NCBI RefSeq assembly: GCF_932526225.1
Contig: NC_064034.1
Coordinates: forward strand, 1,412,001 to 1,476,000
Length of the DNA: 64,000 nucleotides
Source of the DNA: Nematostella vectensis
Lineage: Eukaryota > Cnidaria > Anthozoa > Actiniaria > Edwardsiidae
Direction: 5' to 3'
The translations under genes were made by a program, and so were the position numbers. Below the pieces are notes generated by a model. The model was not told the origin of the DNA and did not search any database. It saw only the letters and a list, made by a program, of their open reading frames with translations. This document shows, in pieces, positions 1-11,328 of the stretch; position 1 is the first letter of the stretch; each line of letters begins with the position of its first letter.

Positions 1-232
1 TAAAAGCGGTCATTTTATTGACTGCTTGGTGTAGAAAAAAAGCTTTGAATGAGTCTTGAAAACCCGCCGCCAACCATTTCAACCACATATTGCGCCAATT
101 TCAATAATTTGATCTTCGGTTTTTATAAAGCACAACACCCAGGTGAGCGATGCACCCTGGGAAACCAAGGCTCTTCTGTGCTTGGGCCAGATTCAGTGAG
201 ACGCCTTTGCTTGCAATAGGCAACTTGCAATA

Positions 233-308
233 AGAAGTCACGTTACTTGCACTAAGAAATCACGTGAATTGCCCTTAGAAATCACGTGACTTGCCCTTAG
301 AAATCACG
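233..308. repeat. Short tandem repeat, about 24 bp x 3-4
   Basis: Three to four imperfect copies of a unit reading roughly agaaatcacgtgacttgccc. Each contains or nearly contains the palindrome CACGTG. The rest of 1-888 shows no supportable gene. Confidence 0.6.
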
Positions 309-888
309 AAGCTGACAGAGCAAAAAAATGGCAAGTTTTCCCAAAATAAGGTCTTGTTAACTTTGGTAAGCGTGAATTTCCTTATGTTATGTAAACCAAC
401 ATATCAAAAAGTGTTTTTTCTAATGGATTTGTCTTCGAGATTAGAGCTTGAAGTGCAATTTTCAAATGTTCAAAGTGTGAATTCTCCTCGCTTTTAGGGA
501 GAAGTCGGGCTCTGATTATAAAACTAAGCCAACTTTGCTCACTAATATCTAAATTTCATATCTTCTAAATTTCTTTAAAATTTGCAATTAGGCTTTTGGT
601 CAGAGGAACTCCTTGTATGCGGAATTGAGAATTGGAAAATTTCATGCCATTTTTTAGCTCTGGCCACGAAACTCGATAGCTCGAGTAGCGACCGCCATCT
701 TATTTGTATGGCAGCGTGAGCTGGGGTTGAAGCCATAAAGAAAGGAGCTTTTACTGTATCATTACCGAGTAAACGCCATCGAGCAGCCTAGGGCTGGTCG
801 TGGTGATGGTCATGTGACAAGCTACAGACTTTCTTACCCGGACTTATACACATGCTGACATTGCTTTTCTCTTCCTGAAGGTCTCCAG

Positions 889-1110
889 ATGCGCTATGAT
901 GACAAGAGCCTGTTTCCCAAGTCTATCCTCGAAATGGAGGCGAAAATGAAAGCTGCGCATGCGCTTGGCTTACGCGCGTCACGTGCCGCCAGCAAGCGGA
1001 CCGACGGGCAGCCGTCACGTGCCGGTAACCACGGCGCGCGAAAATACACCATGAGCTGGAATAAGGTCTTGATGAAACGGGGCAGCCAGGGGGTTACCAA
1101 GGATGAGTGA
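889..1110 (+). CDS. Possible 3'-terminal exon of an upstream gene
   Basis: An open frame of about 73 codons starts directly after a plausible splice acceptor (tcctgaaggtctccag) and ends in TGA. The peptide is basic and Ala/Arg-rich (begins MRYDDKSLFPKS). I do not recognise it. The local DNA is GC-rich with several CACGTG palindromes, unlike the surroundings. An AATAAA-like site follows near 1443. It could be the end of a gene whose other exons lie left of the window, or chance. Region 1,111-2,322 shows nothing I can support. Confidence 0.25.
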   Translation: MRYDDKSLFPKSILEMEAKMKAAHALGLRASRAASKRTDGQPSRAGNHGARKYTMSWNKVLMKRGSQGVTKDE

Positions 1111-2322
1111 TAACGTCACCGTGTCACGTGTCAGAATGCGGTCCGACAGGTGGCGCTCACGTGATGCGACAAAGACGTGACGCGACAAGGTGTCTATAAA
1201 GAGAAGCATTCGGTGACTTCTCAAGGGCCATTGATGGCATCATCAAACTAACCCACGGCTAGTTCAGTGCTGAAAGAAAAAGAACGGGTAGTCTACAAAG
1301 ATTTATTGAATATAACAGACTGTGAAAGATGAAGAACGACTGCGTGCGGCTTGGTATGGGCTAGAAAAATACCATTCACGTGTACATTGTTTACAAGTTT
1401 AATTGTACAAAGAGATAATATTCTTAATTATATTTTTAATTTAATAAATGAAGGGTATATTTTTACAAGAAAATGACTCCTTGTGTTGTTGTTCATACGC
1501 GATTAGAGATAGAGTGGTTTTCAAAATCCCGTGCAACAAAATGTAGTTGTTAAAGTGTAATAGTCAAGCCAGAACAAACAAGACATTACAGTGTATTAGT
1601 ACGAAATAAACTAAATAGTATTTCACGGGTTTTTTGAAAACCACTCGACTCATTTCTCACGACTCAACATGTAAGAATCGAATAGGGCCCATTTGCATGT
1701 AAGGGGACTCCAGCAAAGGGCGGCGGGAATTTAGGGTAATTGGCGACGTAGGATATCGTCAGCCATGCTCAATAACGCATCTCTCTATACTGTAAAATCT
1801 TGATAACTCGCACACCGGATCTCGGGCTGTGTTATTTACATGTTCCAATATGTTATATTCCCCATATTTTTATAAACTCCAATCATGGTGTGGATACTTC
1901 TGCCGCATCAGTAAGACTGCCAAGGTTATACGCGCAATGTGCCTCGGGCGTTAGACTGATTGTGTATTGTTCCTCGGAGAACAAGCATAATGTCAAGTCC
2001 TTCGTGTCGACGCAATATTTACAGCCTTGTCTCCCAGGTCCCAGTCTGTGATCTACAGTAAGCAGGTGCTGACTGGTGCATTATTGTCTCCCTATCAGTA
2101 CTTGATATATTCATAATTGCCATTAGAGTGAAAGTGATTCTGCTTTTCGTCCTCCAATTTAAGGTGGAAGGTTGTCATCTATAGGCACTTGCTGGTGAAC
2201 ATTGCTTTATTTCATATCACCGGTTTATCTTTCAGCACGCTTTGACCAAATGCATCGTCACCAAAAACCACCGCGGATTTTAGCTGACGCCTTCCGAATC
2301 GAACCCGGACTTTCGTTTGACT

Positions 2323-5300
2323 CTAATCCTCTCCGCTCCCGGCATTCAATGTTCGACATTCATTCATTTCCACGCATGTGACCACGTGATCCGAGTGAGA
2401 TGAGGATTCGACATCATTCTCTGCTCGCTCTCTCTGGGCCGGGCTTTGACTGGTGACAAGTTTCACTGTGAAGAATAAGATTAAAAGTCCGATAATGGCG
2501 GCAGTAGCGGTAAGTATGGCTGATATCATCACGTCTTCCGAATACTCTTGTCTGCTTTTCTCTGGCGATGATGGGTCCGTATTCATCCAGGCCTGAATCA
2601 TCAATGAAAATAATGAATAAATCAATGAGATGTTAAATTCATAATCCATTTCAAATCATGTTCGCCATGGAAGAATGGCGGGGATGGAGTGAGCCGGGAG
2701 GCAACGCGCGTGACAACAAAAAGACGTTTAAAGTGCAACCTCTATTGAAATACTTGTCTCAAAAAAAGGTAGTTTCTTGGTGTTACGGAGCACCAGCACC
2801 AAAAACACAATGGAACAAAAGCCAAAAACAAAGACCTTAGAACGAGACAATGGAATACAGTACAAAGGCCTTAAGCACCAAAAACAAAGCTCCACCTAAC
2901 CCCAAAAATACCACAGCACGTTTCAATAGATTAATAAACAAGAACATTGTGCTAAAACACATATTTAACGAGACTACTTTACTTTAGTCGTCGAGGGTAA
3001 GCCCGTCACTGATACTGGATTTGCCGCTGACCGTGTGTGTACCACGTGCTCACTAAATGACGCCACTGGGTTTTTTTGCACGACAACAGATGATCGCGCC
3101 GCTGACATGGTGGCCACTGTACTGAGGACGAGGGGCCTGGCATTGGTCGGCTCGGCACTCCGTCTCACTAAGCCAGTAGACATCTGACCAAGTTTTGTAT
3201 TGATCTGGATAACTGAACAGAAAAAGGATCAGCGCCGTCAGACGCAATTGATCCATACTGCCAAATGCGAACTATGCGAAAACATCCAGCTTACATCAGG
3301 GAAAGGTATTTTACGTCGTCGATTGGATTTACTAGATTAAGCATATGGAGGCGGGGCTCTCTGATAAAAGCGCCTTAGCTTTGAAACTTTTTCTCAGAGC
3401 AAATGTTCAAATGAGAGGAAGGCTATACTTGAACATTTCTGGACAGGTAAAAAGGTAAAATCCTCACCAAATACGCATGACGTATGGAGGCGCACTCACC
3501 TGGAGGAGTCTGGGACATCTCGCAATTGCGTCTTCCGCTGACCTTGAATGCGATACAAGGTTTGGCCCTGAATGGCGTACACGTCAGGCCTATCTTCAAC
3601 AAACTTCCCTGAAGAGTTTTACTCTTTACCTAAAAAAGTACATGTCAGACTACTAATTATTCAATAACTGCGAATTAGATTCTTATTAAACTATGCTTAA
3701 CTACAAGCGTGGGTTGGGGTGGTAGCCTTTACATAAGGACCAAGCGTCTCGAAGGTTTAATATTAGCCAGCGTAGCGGCTCAAGGCAGAGGGACGGGGGA
3801 GAGGGGACGAGATAAGAAAAAGGCAAGCGCGCGGCCGACGATCCCTTTGAGCCGCTACGCAAACCAGTTCAATATAAAAGGTCAGGATAAACTAGCCTAG
3901 TCCCCAGGCTTCTACTTTGTCAGCTCTTTTTCCCAGGCCCCATGATGCAGCGCGGTCAGATTTTATTTTCAATATGACAGACAGTTGTTGCAAGCGAAAA
4001 AAAATCAAACGTGACATCACTAACGAGAAGACACAGCGAAAAGAAGCCTGTTGTAGCTGAAACCTACTGGTTGCCGTTATTTCCATTTTCTATTTTTTTT
4101 TTCTATTTTTGTGCAACAACCCCCTTTTGTGTAAATAATCGCCACGGAATTTGAAAGGTGACATCCCCATCGTCACCTTTTAAAGATCAATCTTACAAGT
4201 ATCCTTGTATACTCGTACAAGTAACAGTTATGATCGCAATTGTCCCTTGGGCTCGCGGCAAACAGCCAAACGAAATTGCATGTTGCTACACAACGGTCAC
4301 ACTAAACCCTTACTAATAACATAAAATCCAGGAAGCCATAGAAAAAAGAGCCGGAAAGTTTTAAGTGAAGGATTACTATTAAGATAACAATTCGATGATT
4401 CCTTTGATTTTATCACACTTTTGCGTCGACTTTTGACTTATTTTTCACTTTTATTTTCAAACACCTCAACCGGATTGTACAAATACGATTTTCTCCAAAT
4501 ACAACCATTAATCTTTTTGTGGATTTTACGCTATTTGTCTCTAAGATATTACCGCCTTCTTGAGATTCTGAAACGCCAGATTAAGCAATACCAATTTATA
4601 ACTTCAGCCTATGCATAGGATGATGTTATAACTTGGGCCCGCCCAAAAGTAATGGTTTCACTTTGAGGATGGCACAGGAAACGGGTATTCCCATAATGTA
4701 AAAAAAATAATAATTATCACCTCTAGTATCTCTAGTATCTTCTTTCACGTAAATTATGCGTCTCGTATCGCGCGTCTCACCCATATCGCGTCTTATATCT
4801 CATCCGTATTGCTTCTTACCCGTACCGCGTCATACCCGTATTCCGTCCCGTATTACCCGCATCGTCGTATTGCGTCCAGTATCGCGTCTATTACCGTACG
4901 TATCGTCGTATTGCGTCCAGTATCGCTTCTTACCGGTATCGCCGTATTGCGTACCGTATCGCGTCTTACCCGCATCGTCGTATTGCGTCCCGTATTGCGT
5001 ACCGTATCGCGTCTTACCCGTATCGTCGTATTGCGTCTCGTATCGCGTCTTACCCGTATTGTCGTATTGCATCCCGTTTTGCGTCCCGTATTGCGTCTTA
5101 CCCGTATCGCGTAGCTGAAGAGCCTGGCCACCTGGTCGTAACCCTGCGACCACACCTCCACGGATTGCGTCCCGTTATGAACACGGTCCCACGTCCCCGT
5201 ACAACCAAGTGTCTTGGTAGCCCCAAGGTCAAGGCGACAGCTCGACTCGGGAGCGTGGAACACATTCAACTCGTGGCGGTTAACAATCTTCACGTACGAC

Positions 5301-8023
5301 ATGAGCTTTTCCGACAGGAAGTGAAAACCGCAGCCTATGGGATAAAGGAAGTGAAAACCGCACCCAATTGGATAAAGGAAGTGAAAACCGCAGCCTATGG
5401 GATAAAGTAAGTGAAAACCGCAGCCTATGGGATAAAGGAAGTGAAAACCGCAGCCTATGGGATAAAGGAAGTGATTAATCGAAGCGCATTAGACATTGAA
5501 GGGCAAACGCAGGGGGGGGGGGGAGGGGAGGGATAATTATTACTCCCGTTTGCTGAAAGCCGGCCCGAAGACTTTATATAATAATGCGCTAACACTAGGT
5601 TAACATATTCTTAAGCGCTCAACAGAAGATGAATACAAAAACATCTGTTACCTAAACCGACATAGCAAACACGGTCAGCTGAATTAACGAATCCTCCAGG
5701 TGAAATAGGGCAATCGGAAACGATGGCTTTTTAGTGCCCATTTAGATGGCTCACGGCCTTTTTATTCATGTCCTTAATTAACTTTATTCATTAAATTATC
5801 CAGTTGTTGGCGACAGCTGAAGAGTGTCATAGTGTACACTAAGAAAAAGAGCAGAACGGACAGAGTAATAATGTATCACCACAGATTTCTATGTTAGGAA
5901 TAAGCTGGCACAAGATAGCAAGTTGCATGGGTGATGACATCTCGATGGAAAATCACTTGCTAAGGTCATGTTTTGTAGGAGGCGTGTGTACAAGCGCAGA
6001 AAAAGGAGGCGCGTCAGGAAACCCAAGAGGTGCTCGTAAGGGGTGTAAGGCGTCTCACTTAACAGGGCGTCCGGTTATAATGCGAAGGTATATCGCGTTG
6101 AAGTACGTGTTCCGTGACAGAACCCAAAGATTAAGGATTTTATCAATCCGCGCCAAAAAGTAAGACCAAGGGGTCGACTTTTGAGGGGGAGAAGGTGGAT
6201 GATTTCTAAAAAACTATCCCGGAAGGATTGGTGCACGAAAAAAAATATCCTGCATCGGTAGAAATATTTTCTTGTACGCCAAATGCTTTGAAAAAAATAT
6301 CCTGCGTACCCAAAAACGTACACCCCCCCTCAAAAGTCAAATAGTCGGCCCCTAATCGTAAGAAGAGGTTTTCACTTAATGTGGGTATCGATTATTTTTT
6401 TCATTAATGATTAATCGTTCGGTGCTCAAGACTCCAAGTGCAGCTCGACAAATGTTCAGATGATGAAACGCGAGCAATGAGTTCATGAAGATGAACTGAA
6501 CAGTTACGGCGCGGCGCGCCTTTTTCTTATTTTACTATGGTTACAGGAATAACGTCTTATTATACTATCAAGATTTAACTTTTGAAAATCGTTAAAGTGA
6601 ATCAGATAAAATCGGTAATACTGAGAGCGATTCCCACCCCCCCCCCTCCCCCTTGGAACGTTGCTTAACAGATTCATCTCAATCAGCAAGTTCTATTTTC
6701 AGGCGCGTTAAACAATACTGCCCTAATCCCGTAGGTTATTATAATAAGCAAAATCGGCATAAGGGATTTGTGAGAAAAATAAGCCAGGACTCGTAGATAA
6801 AGTACGACAGAAGAAATCGTCATTGTGAATACTCTGTGGACTGGTATTTCAAATTTCTAAATTGTCAAAAAGCCATGCATCTGATGACTGATTGTTATTG
6901 GATTTTGTTGCATACATGAGAGAAAATGTAGTTTTTTTTCGTAATCTACTATGAAAGGGTAGCGAAAAGCACGGCGCCAACTTATCTGTCGAGGCCTCCA
7001 AATCTTCTCAATAATCAGCGCTATGTCTCTAGAGCGCTTTTTAACGAGTTATCGTGCCGAGAGATGAGAGAAGATACACCCCCTCGTGGGAACTAGAAGG
7101 GAAAAGTGAATGGCTTATTATCCGCTCGATGAGACTGAGTTAATCTATCGGAAATATGACAATAAGACGGGTATCATAGCTCTCCCATATTTATCTGTGC
7201 AATATCTCTTTAGACCTTTCACCCTTTTTGCTTGCAATAGCTTCCCAGGCTATTTGAATAACGGGCGCCATTCGTTTATACTTAATACGCACAACGGGGG
7301 GGCAAGCAAACAAGCAAACGATCCGTACAAAAATAATAAGACTTTGAAGAATGTTAAAAGCAAAACGTTAAAGCCTTAAAATTGTTTGCTTAGTCTTGAC
7401 CTCTGTTTTAAGAGCATATATAAACTGATTATTCAGTTACCGGAGAATTGGTTAACGACTCGGCTATTAGCACGAGGCGATTAGTACGTCGGTTGGCTTC
7501 TAGATTGATCAGTAACAGCAACAAATACTTGAGTTTTCCTATTCATTCATATTTAGGTATAAATTTACCCTTTGTGAATAGAGCTGTTATAATAATGAGT
7601 TTAATTCAACCTTTCGCAGTATAGACTGGATTACAGGGGAGTCAGAGATACAAGTAAGCACTACAATGTTATATGTATAAGTGAAGGTCATCTTTCGTGC
7701 TTACCTAACATTGAGCGCAATTTCCCGTTTTCCTTGCATCGCCACGAATCCTTCTCCGGCACAATTGTCCCACTTCTCGGAGGACAAAAGCACTTACATG
7801 AATTATTTGCAGAGCGCTCAAAGCCACCGTATACCCCGCATTTATTTTTACCTTGCATTTTCAGACATCTTGCCTTGGGGATGTTGAATCGGTCTCTATG
7901 ATATACGTCTGATTCAGACACTTTGCGCACTATTTTGATTTCTGCGGCGCTTATCTCGGCAAGAATCACCATCAACATCCAATATGACAGTAAAATCTCT
8001 CCCCAATTAGAACACATTGGCAT
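2323..8023 (-). CDS. Receptor Z: divergent single-pass cysteine-rich receptor with short tyrosine-free tail
   Basis: Five exons, read right to left: 8023-7705, 5334-5102, 3629-3500, 3212-2983, 2592-2323. All phases join cleanly and give about 393 residues. Exon 1 holds a signal peptide (hydrophobic SYWMLMVILAEISA) and a Cys module with YGG, CKCFC and WRC. Exon 2 begins GCGF and contains SCRLDLGATKTLGCTGTW, which aligns with GCTIDLAASRYLHCDGTW of receptors A-C. Exon 3 has LTCTPF...PC, matching LSVTCAPPSRSPC in the others. Exon 4 is a Ser/Thr/Val-rich stalk. Exon 5 has a membrane helix (ISAILTATAAIIGLLILFF) and a tail of about 45 residues with no tyrosine, ending AGSGED. Seen: splice sites, phases and motif alignment. 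Inferred: a surface receptor without its own tyrosine signalling. The family is not one I can name. Exon 2 is flanked on both sides by minisatellites. Confidence 0.72.
4756..5101. repeat. Minisatellite containing copies of receptor Z exon 2 splice donor
   Basis: Irregular units of roughly 26-35 bp built from cgtattgcgtcccgtatcg and gtcttacccgtatcg. On the minus strand the unit reads cgatacgggtaagacgc. That is the end of receptor Z exon 2 and its GTAAGA donor. The true donor is at 5101-5100. Similar cttacc sites recur near 4814, 4927, 4964, 5012 and 5048. Open frames across this region in several frames are repeat artefacts apart from the real exon at 5102-5334. Confidence 0.75.
5317..5466. 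repeat. 30-bp x 5 minisatellite spanning receptor Z exon 2 acceptor
   Basis: Five 30-bp units (5317, 5347, 5377, 5407, 5437) of ggaagtgaaaaccgcagcct plus atgggataaa. On the minus strand each reads tttatcccatag then gctgcggttttcacttcc. This is the acceptor and first 18 bases of exon 2. The unit at 5317 supplies the real acceptor (AG at 5336-5335). The unit at 5347 has lost the AG; the other three keep it. Confidence 0.8.
6169..6353. mobile_element. Fold-back MITE-like element
   Basis: About 185 bp with imperfect inverted termini: aggggtcgacttttgaggggg on the left against aggggccgact...cttttgagggggg read inward from the right. The interior carries two copies of aaaaaaatatcctgcg. No coding capacity. 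It lies in the first intron of receptor Z. Confidence 0.55.
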
Positions 8024-11000
8024 TCGCACTTCGTCTGCTCCTCGTAAGCATCGACGACTCCTGAAGCCACAAGCACAAATCCGCGTCGAGTCTTTTCTCT
8101 TCAAGCCGGATTCTGATGCCATACAACTAGATAGTCTCCTCCCGGGTGTTCGGAATATTGGGCACGAGTTTTCCTGCGAGAATTCGATTCGTTTTCGTCA
8201 CCCGTTTGCATCATGGCCGTAATTCCTTTCTGATCCGTCAATCTTGTACTTTGCAACGAACCTCATCTGTGATTGGATTACCTCGAGCTCAAGCGGCTCT
8301 TTATATTTCATCGCCTCGTGTCACGCCTCTTGTGGCAGATTTGATTTACGCCTCTAGTTGGATTGCGTGGGTGAAGCTTCTTTTGGAGTGTAGTTTGATG
8401 TCACACTTTTTAAAGATTGTGTACTTACTGTTATGACTTACTGATTACATTGCCAGATTTGGGTTAAGCGTTCACGATTAATCTCTTTGCGACATCATTC
8501 ATTGATGGTCAATATGTGTACACCATTAGCGTGTGCTCGAATACTGCGTGCAAGACTGCCAACCGGCTCAATCTGGTCGCAGGATTCTATCTAGGTTTGA
8601 TTCAAGGCCCATTTTCGCCTACCGAGTCTTGACTCTATTCTGGCACTCTATGGATATGCGCGGCAATCACCACACCCTTTCCTTGGCTAACGATTGAATG
8701 ATAAAGAACTTTATTTGAAATATTTGAAAAGAATCTTATTGGTCTGATATCAGAGGTATTATCATGACTTGGGAGATTATTTAGCATGAGAATACTTGTG
8801 TGGTCCGATCTTACCCTGTTATCGTGATATTTGTCTTCATACTTTAAATTATCCTGCTATTCGGGATAGATAGTCTAGTTCGCCGGCAGTCCTCATCTTT
8901 TAAAAGGCTTTTTTTTACTGATTCTATACTGTAAATCTATTATCCGATGCCCGTGATAACCGGAGCCAACGGAGCTAACTATTCGTATACCTTGTTACTT
9001 GGTTTGCTGCGTCAGCCTCGATAGGTAGGTACATAGTCTAGATATCAAACTGTAATATTCTATTCCAGTTAATCAAGAGTGTGAATATATTCCAATCATT
9101 ATTTATTCAATGGTTGGTACAGTATTTAGGCTTGATTAGAGCCTATGTAGTAATACAAAAGAGGGTAAGAGGTTTGTCTATATTTGGCAGGGATTCGTAC
9201 CGACAGGGAGCCCGTCACCTGAAGGTCACGATCAATAATTCAAGGGTTGGCGTTGAGAGAGTACACATTTAACATGCTCATCATCATGTTTTACGAAGAC
9301 TGGTTTGTTTGAATCGTACTTTTCATCAGGTCATTGAGAGAAGTCAAGGCCGTCATGTGCATGCATTTTGCCGCATTTCTTTGATAACAATCACCACGTT
9401 GGAAAGTTGGTTACCTTCCAAGTGGTTCTTTGACATTTGACTTTTGCTTTTGTTGGAGAGCATTTGGAATTTGAGTTTTTTTGGCCCGAAAATTTCCGAG
9501 CAACATGATAGCAAAGACCGAACGTTTCACTCGCGTCTCATTTTGGATAATTTTTTTAAATCAGTTTATCTTCTTATTTATTAAAAGTTATTCTTGGTGT
9601 TTTCTAACCCGATGCCATACGTCTCACTTTCAGAAAAATAAAAGGAAAAAAGGTATAAAAATCTGTTAATTCAGGGCGCCTTTTTTTCCCATTTGAACTT
9701 GTGGGAACCCTGTGTTTTGAAGGACTGGTTACAAAGTTCAGTCTTGCAGAGGCAAAATGGCGGAAGATTCAAAACGTTCGGGAATTAACCCTTTCTTCTT
9801 CACATTCTTATACCCTCCAAGGTGAGTTTACTTGTGGGAATTACAATAGTGAAATTTTTAATAACGTTGAATTACCAAATAGGAAGTCTGTGAAATCACG
9901 AGTGGAACAAATTTTAGTATGAAGTGGAATTTGACTGAAGTTTGAAATTTGAATAAGCTCATTAGCTGAGTTTAAGTTAATAATTACAACCACAACGTCG
10001 TGAGGCAACGTTTCTGACAAGCATAATTTACTTGTATCAAAAAATCTTATCGAACATTATCCCTATCTTATTTGCATTAACGTCCGTTTTGTAGTTTGTA
10101 TTTTGTAATCATTGATATTGTCGCGTCTGCTTTAGTACATAGGTCGTTCTATAGTTGTACAGCATCTCTTGTAGAGGGTGATACATGTGTTTGCTGTACT
10201 TGGGTGGGGATAACTATATCTTATAACATGATTGACAACTTTTGTATTGTTCTTGCAAATCGGTTATTTAACTAAAATACCTACGTATAATTTACAATCA
10301 TAAAGAACCGGGAGGGCTTGATGTATCAGCAGGGAAAAAGTGGGGTTTAATCTGAACTGATTAACGATGAAGTTGGTTCATAACTAGAATTCTTATGAGG
10401 AGGAGAAGGTTAAAAACTAGATATTAACCGTGAATACTAATGACCGACCATCATGTTAAACCTTGATTAGAAATGAGCAAAAACACCAATTTTCGCTGCA
10501 GATTTAAAATGCGATAACAAGAACGACTGAATATTAACAATGATCGATTTAATTGTCATGAAATCATAATTTGTATTTGTAACCCTCTAAATTCAACAAT
10601 AAGTTCAGCCAAAATTATACGTGCAATTTTGGAAAATTATTTCACCATCAAAGTTAGGTTCTGGTGTGGCTATATAAGGCGGTTACTCAGTTGTTCTGCT
10701 TATTCATTGTCCTCGGCAATTACTGTTCTTGAAAATAGATATTTAGCTTAATAAAAATAAGTCGCCCTTCTTCGCTTCTTCTGTCAGTGAGCACCATTCT
10801 CGCAGCGTGGTCACACTGTAACTCCGAGTTACGAAAATTTTGCAATTCAACTTTATCTTTGGGAACTGAGTCCGTGCATGGAGCAGCCTCACTCTGTCTA
10901 TTTGTTAATTTTGATTGTGTGCAGTATTGATCTAACTAGCTTTTCAAGTTTGTGCAATCAACCACAAACTCTCCTGGGTTTTTCTTGCAGGTCAATAAAA

Positions 11001-11328
11001 ACCTCAACCTTGTTTGATTTTTCTTAGTTTTGTCTCTTTTCCCCAGTCTTTATTCTTTAAATTGTTATTTATTAGGTATAGATCATGTAAGTATGCTTAG
11101 GTACTGCTCTGTGAAGACCAGGGGCGTAATCAGAGGCATGCCATTGTGATGCCACGAAAACAGAAATAAGTGGAAATAAGGCCATAGGAAGGACCCCGTA
11201 AATATGAATGATCTTGGTTTTTCTATTCATTTGTAATTTTTCGATAACTTTGTACAGCGTTTCCACGTAGAAAACCCTGGGAAGACCATTATGATATATT
11301 GTTAAGAGAATGAATCAGAAGGTGAACC
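8024..11328. other. Intergenic, no supportable gene
   Basis: AT-rich sequence between the 5' end of receptor Z and the 3' end of receptor A. I see no coding exon with credible splice sites and no obvious repeat array. Confidence 0.5.
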
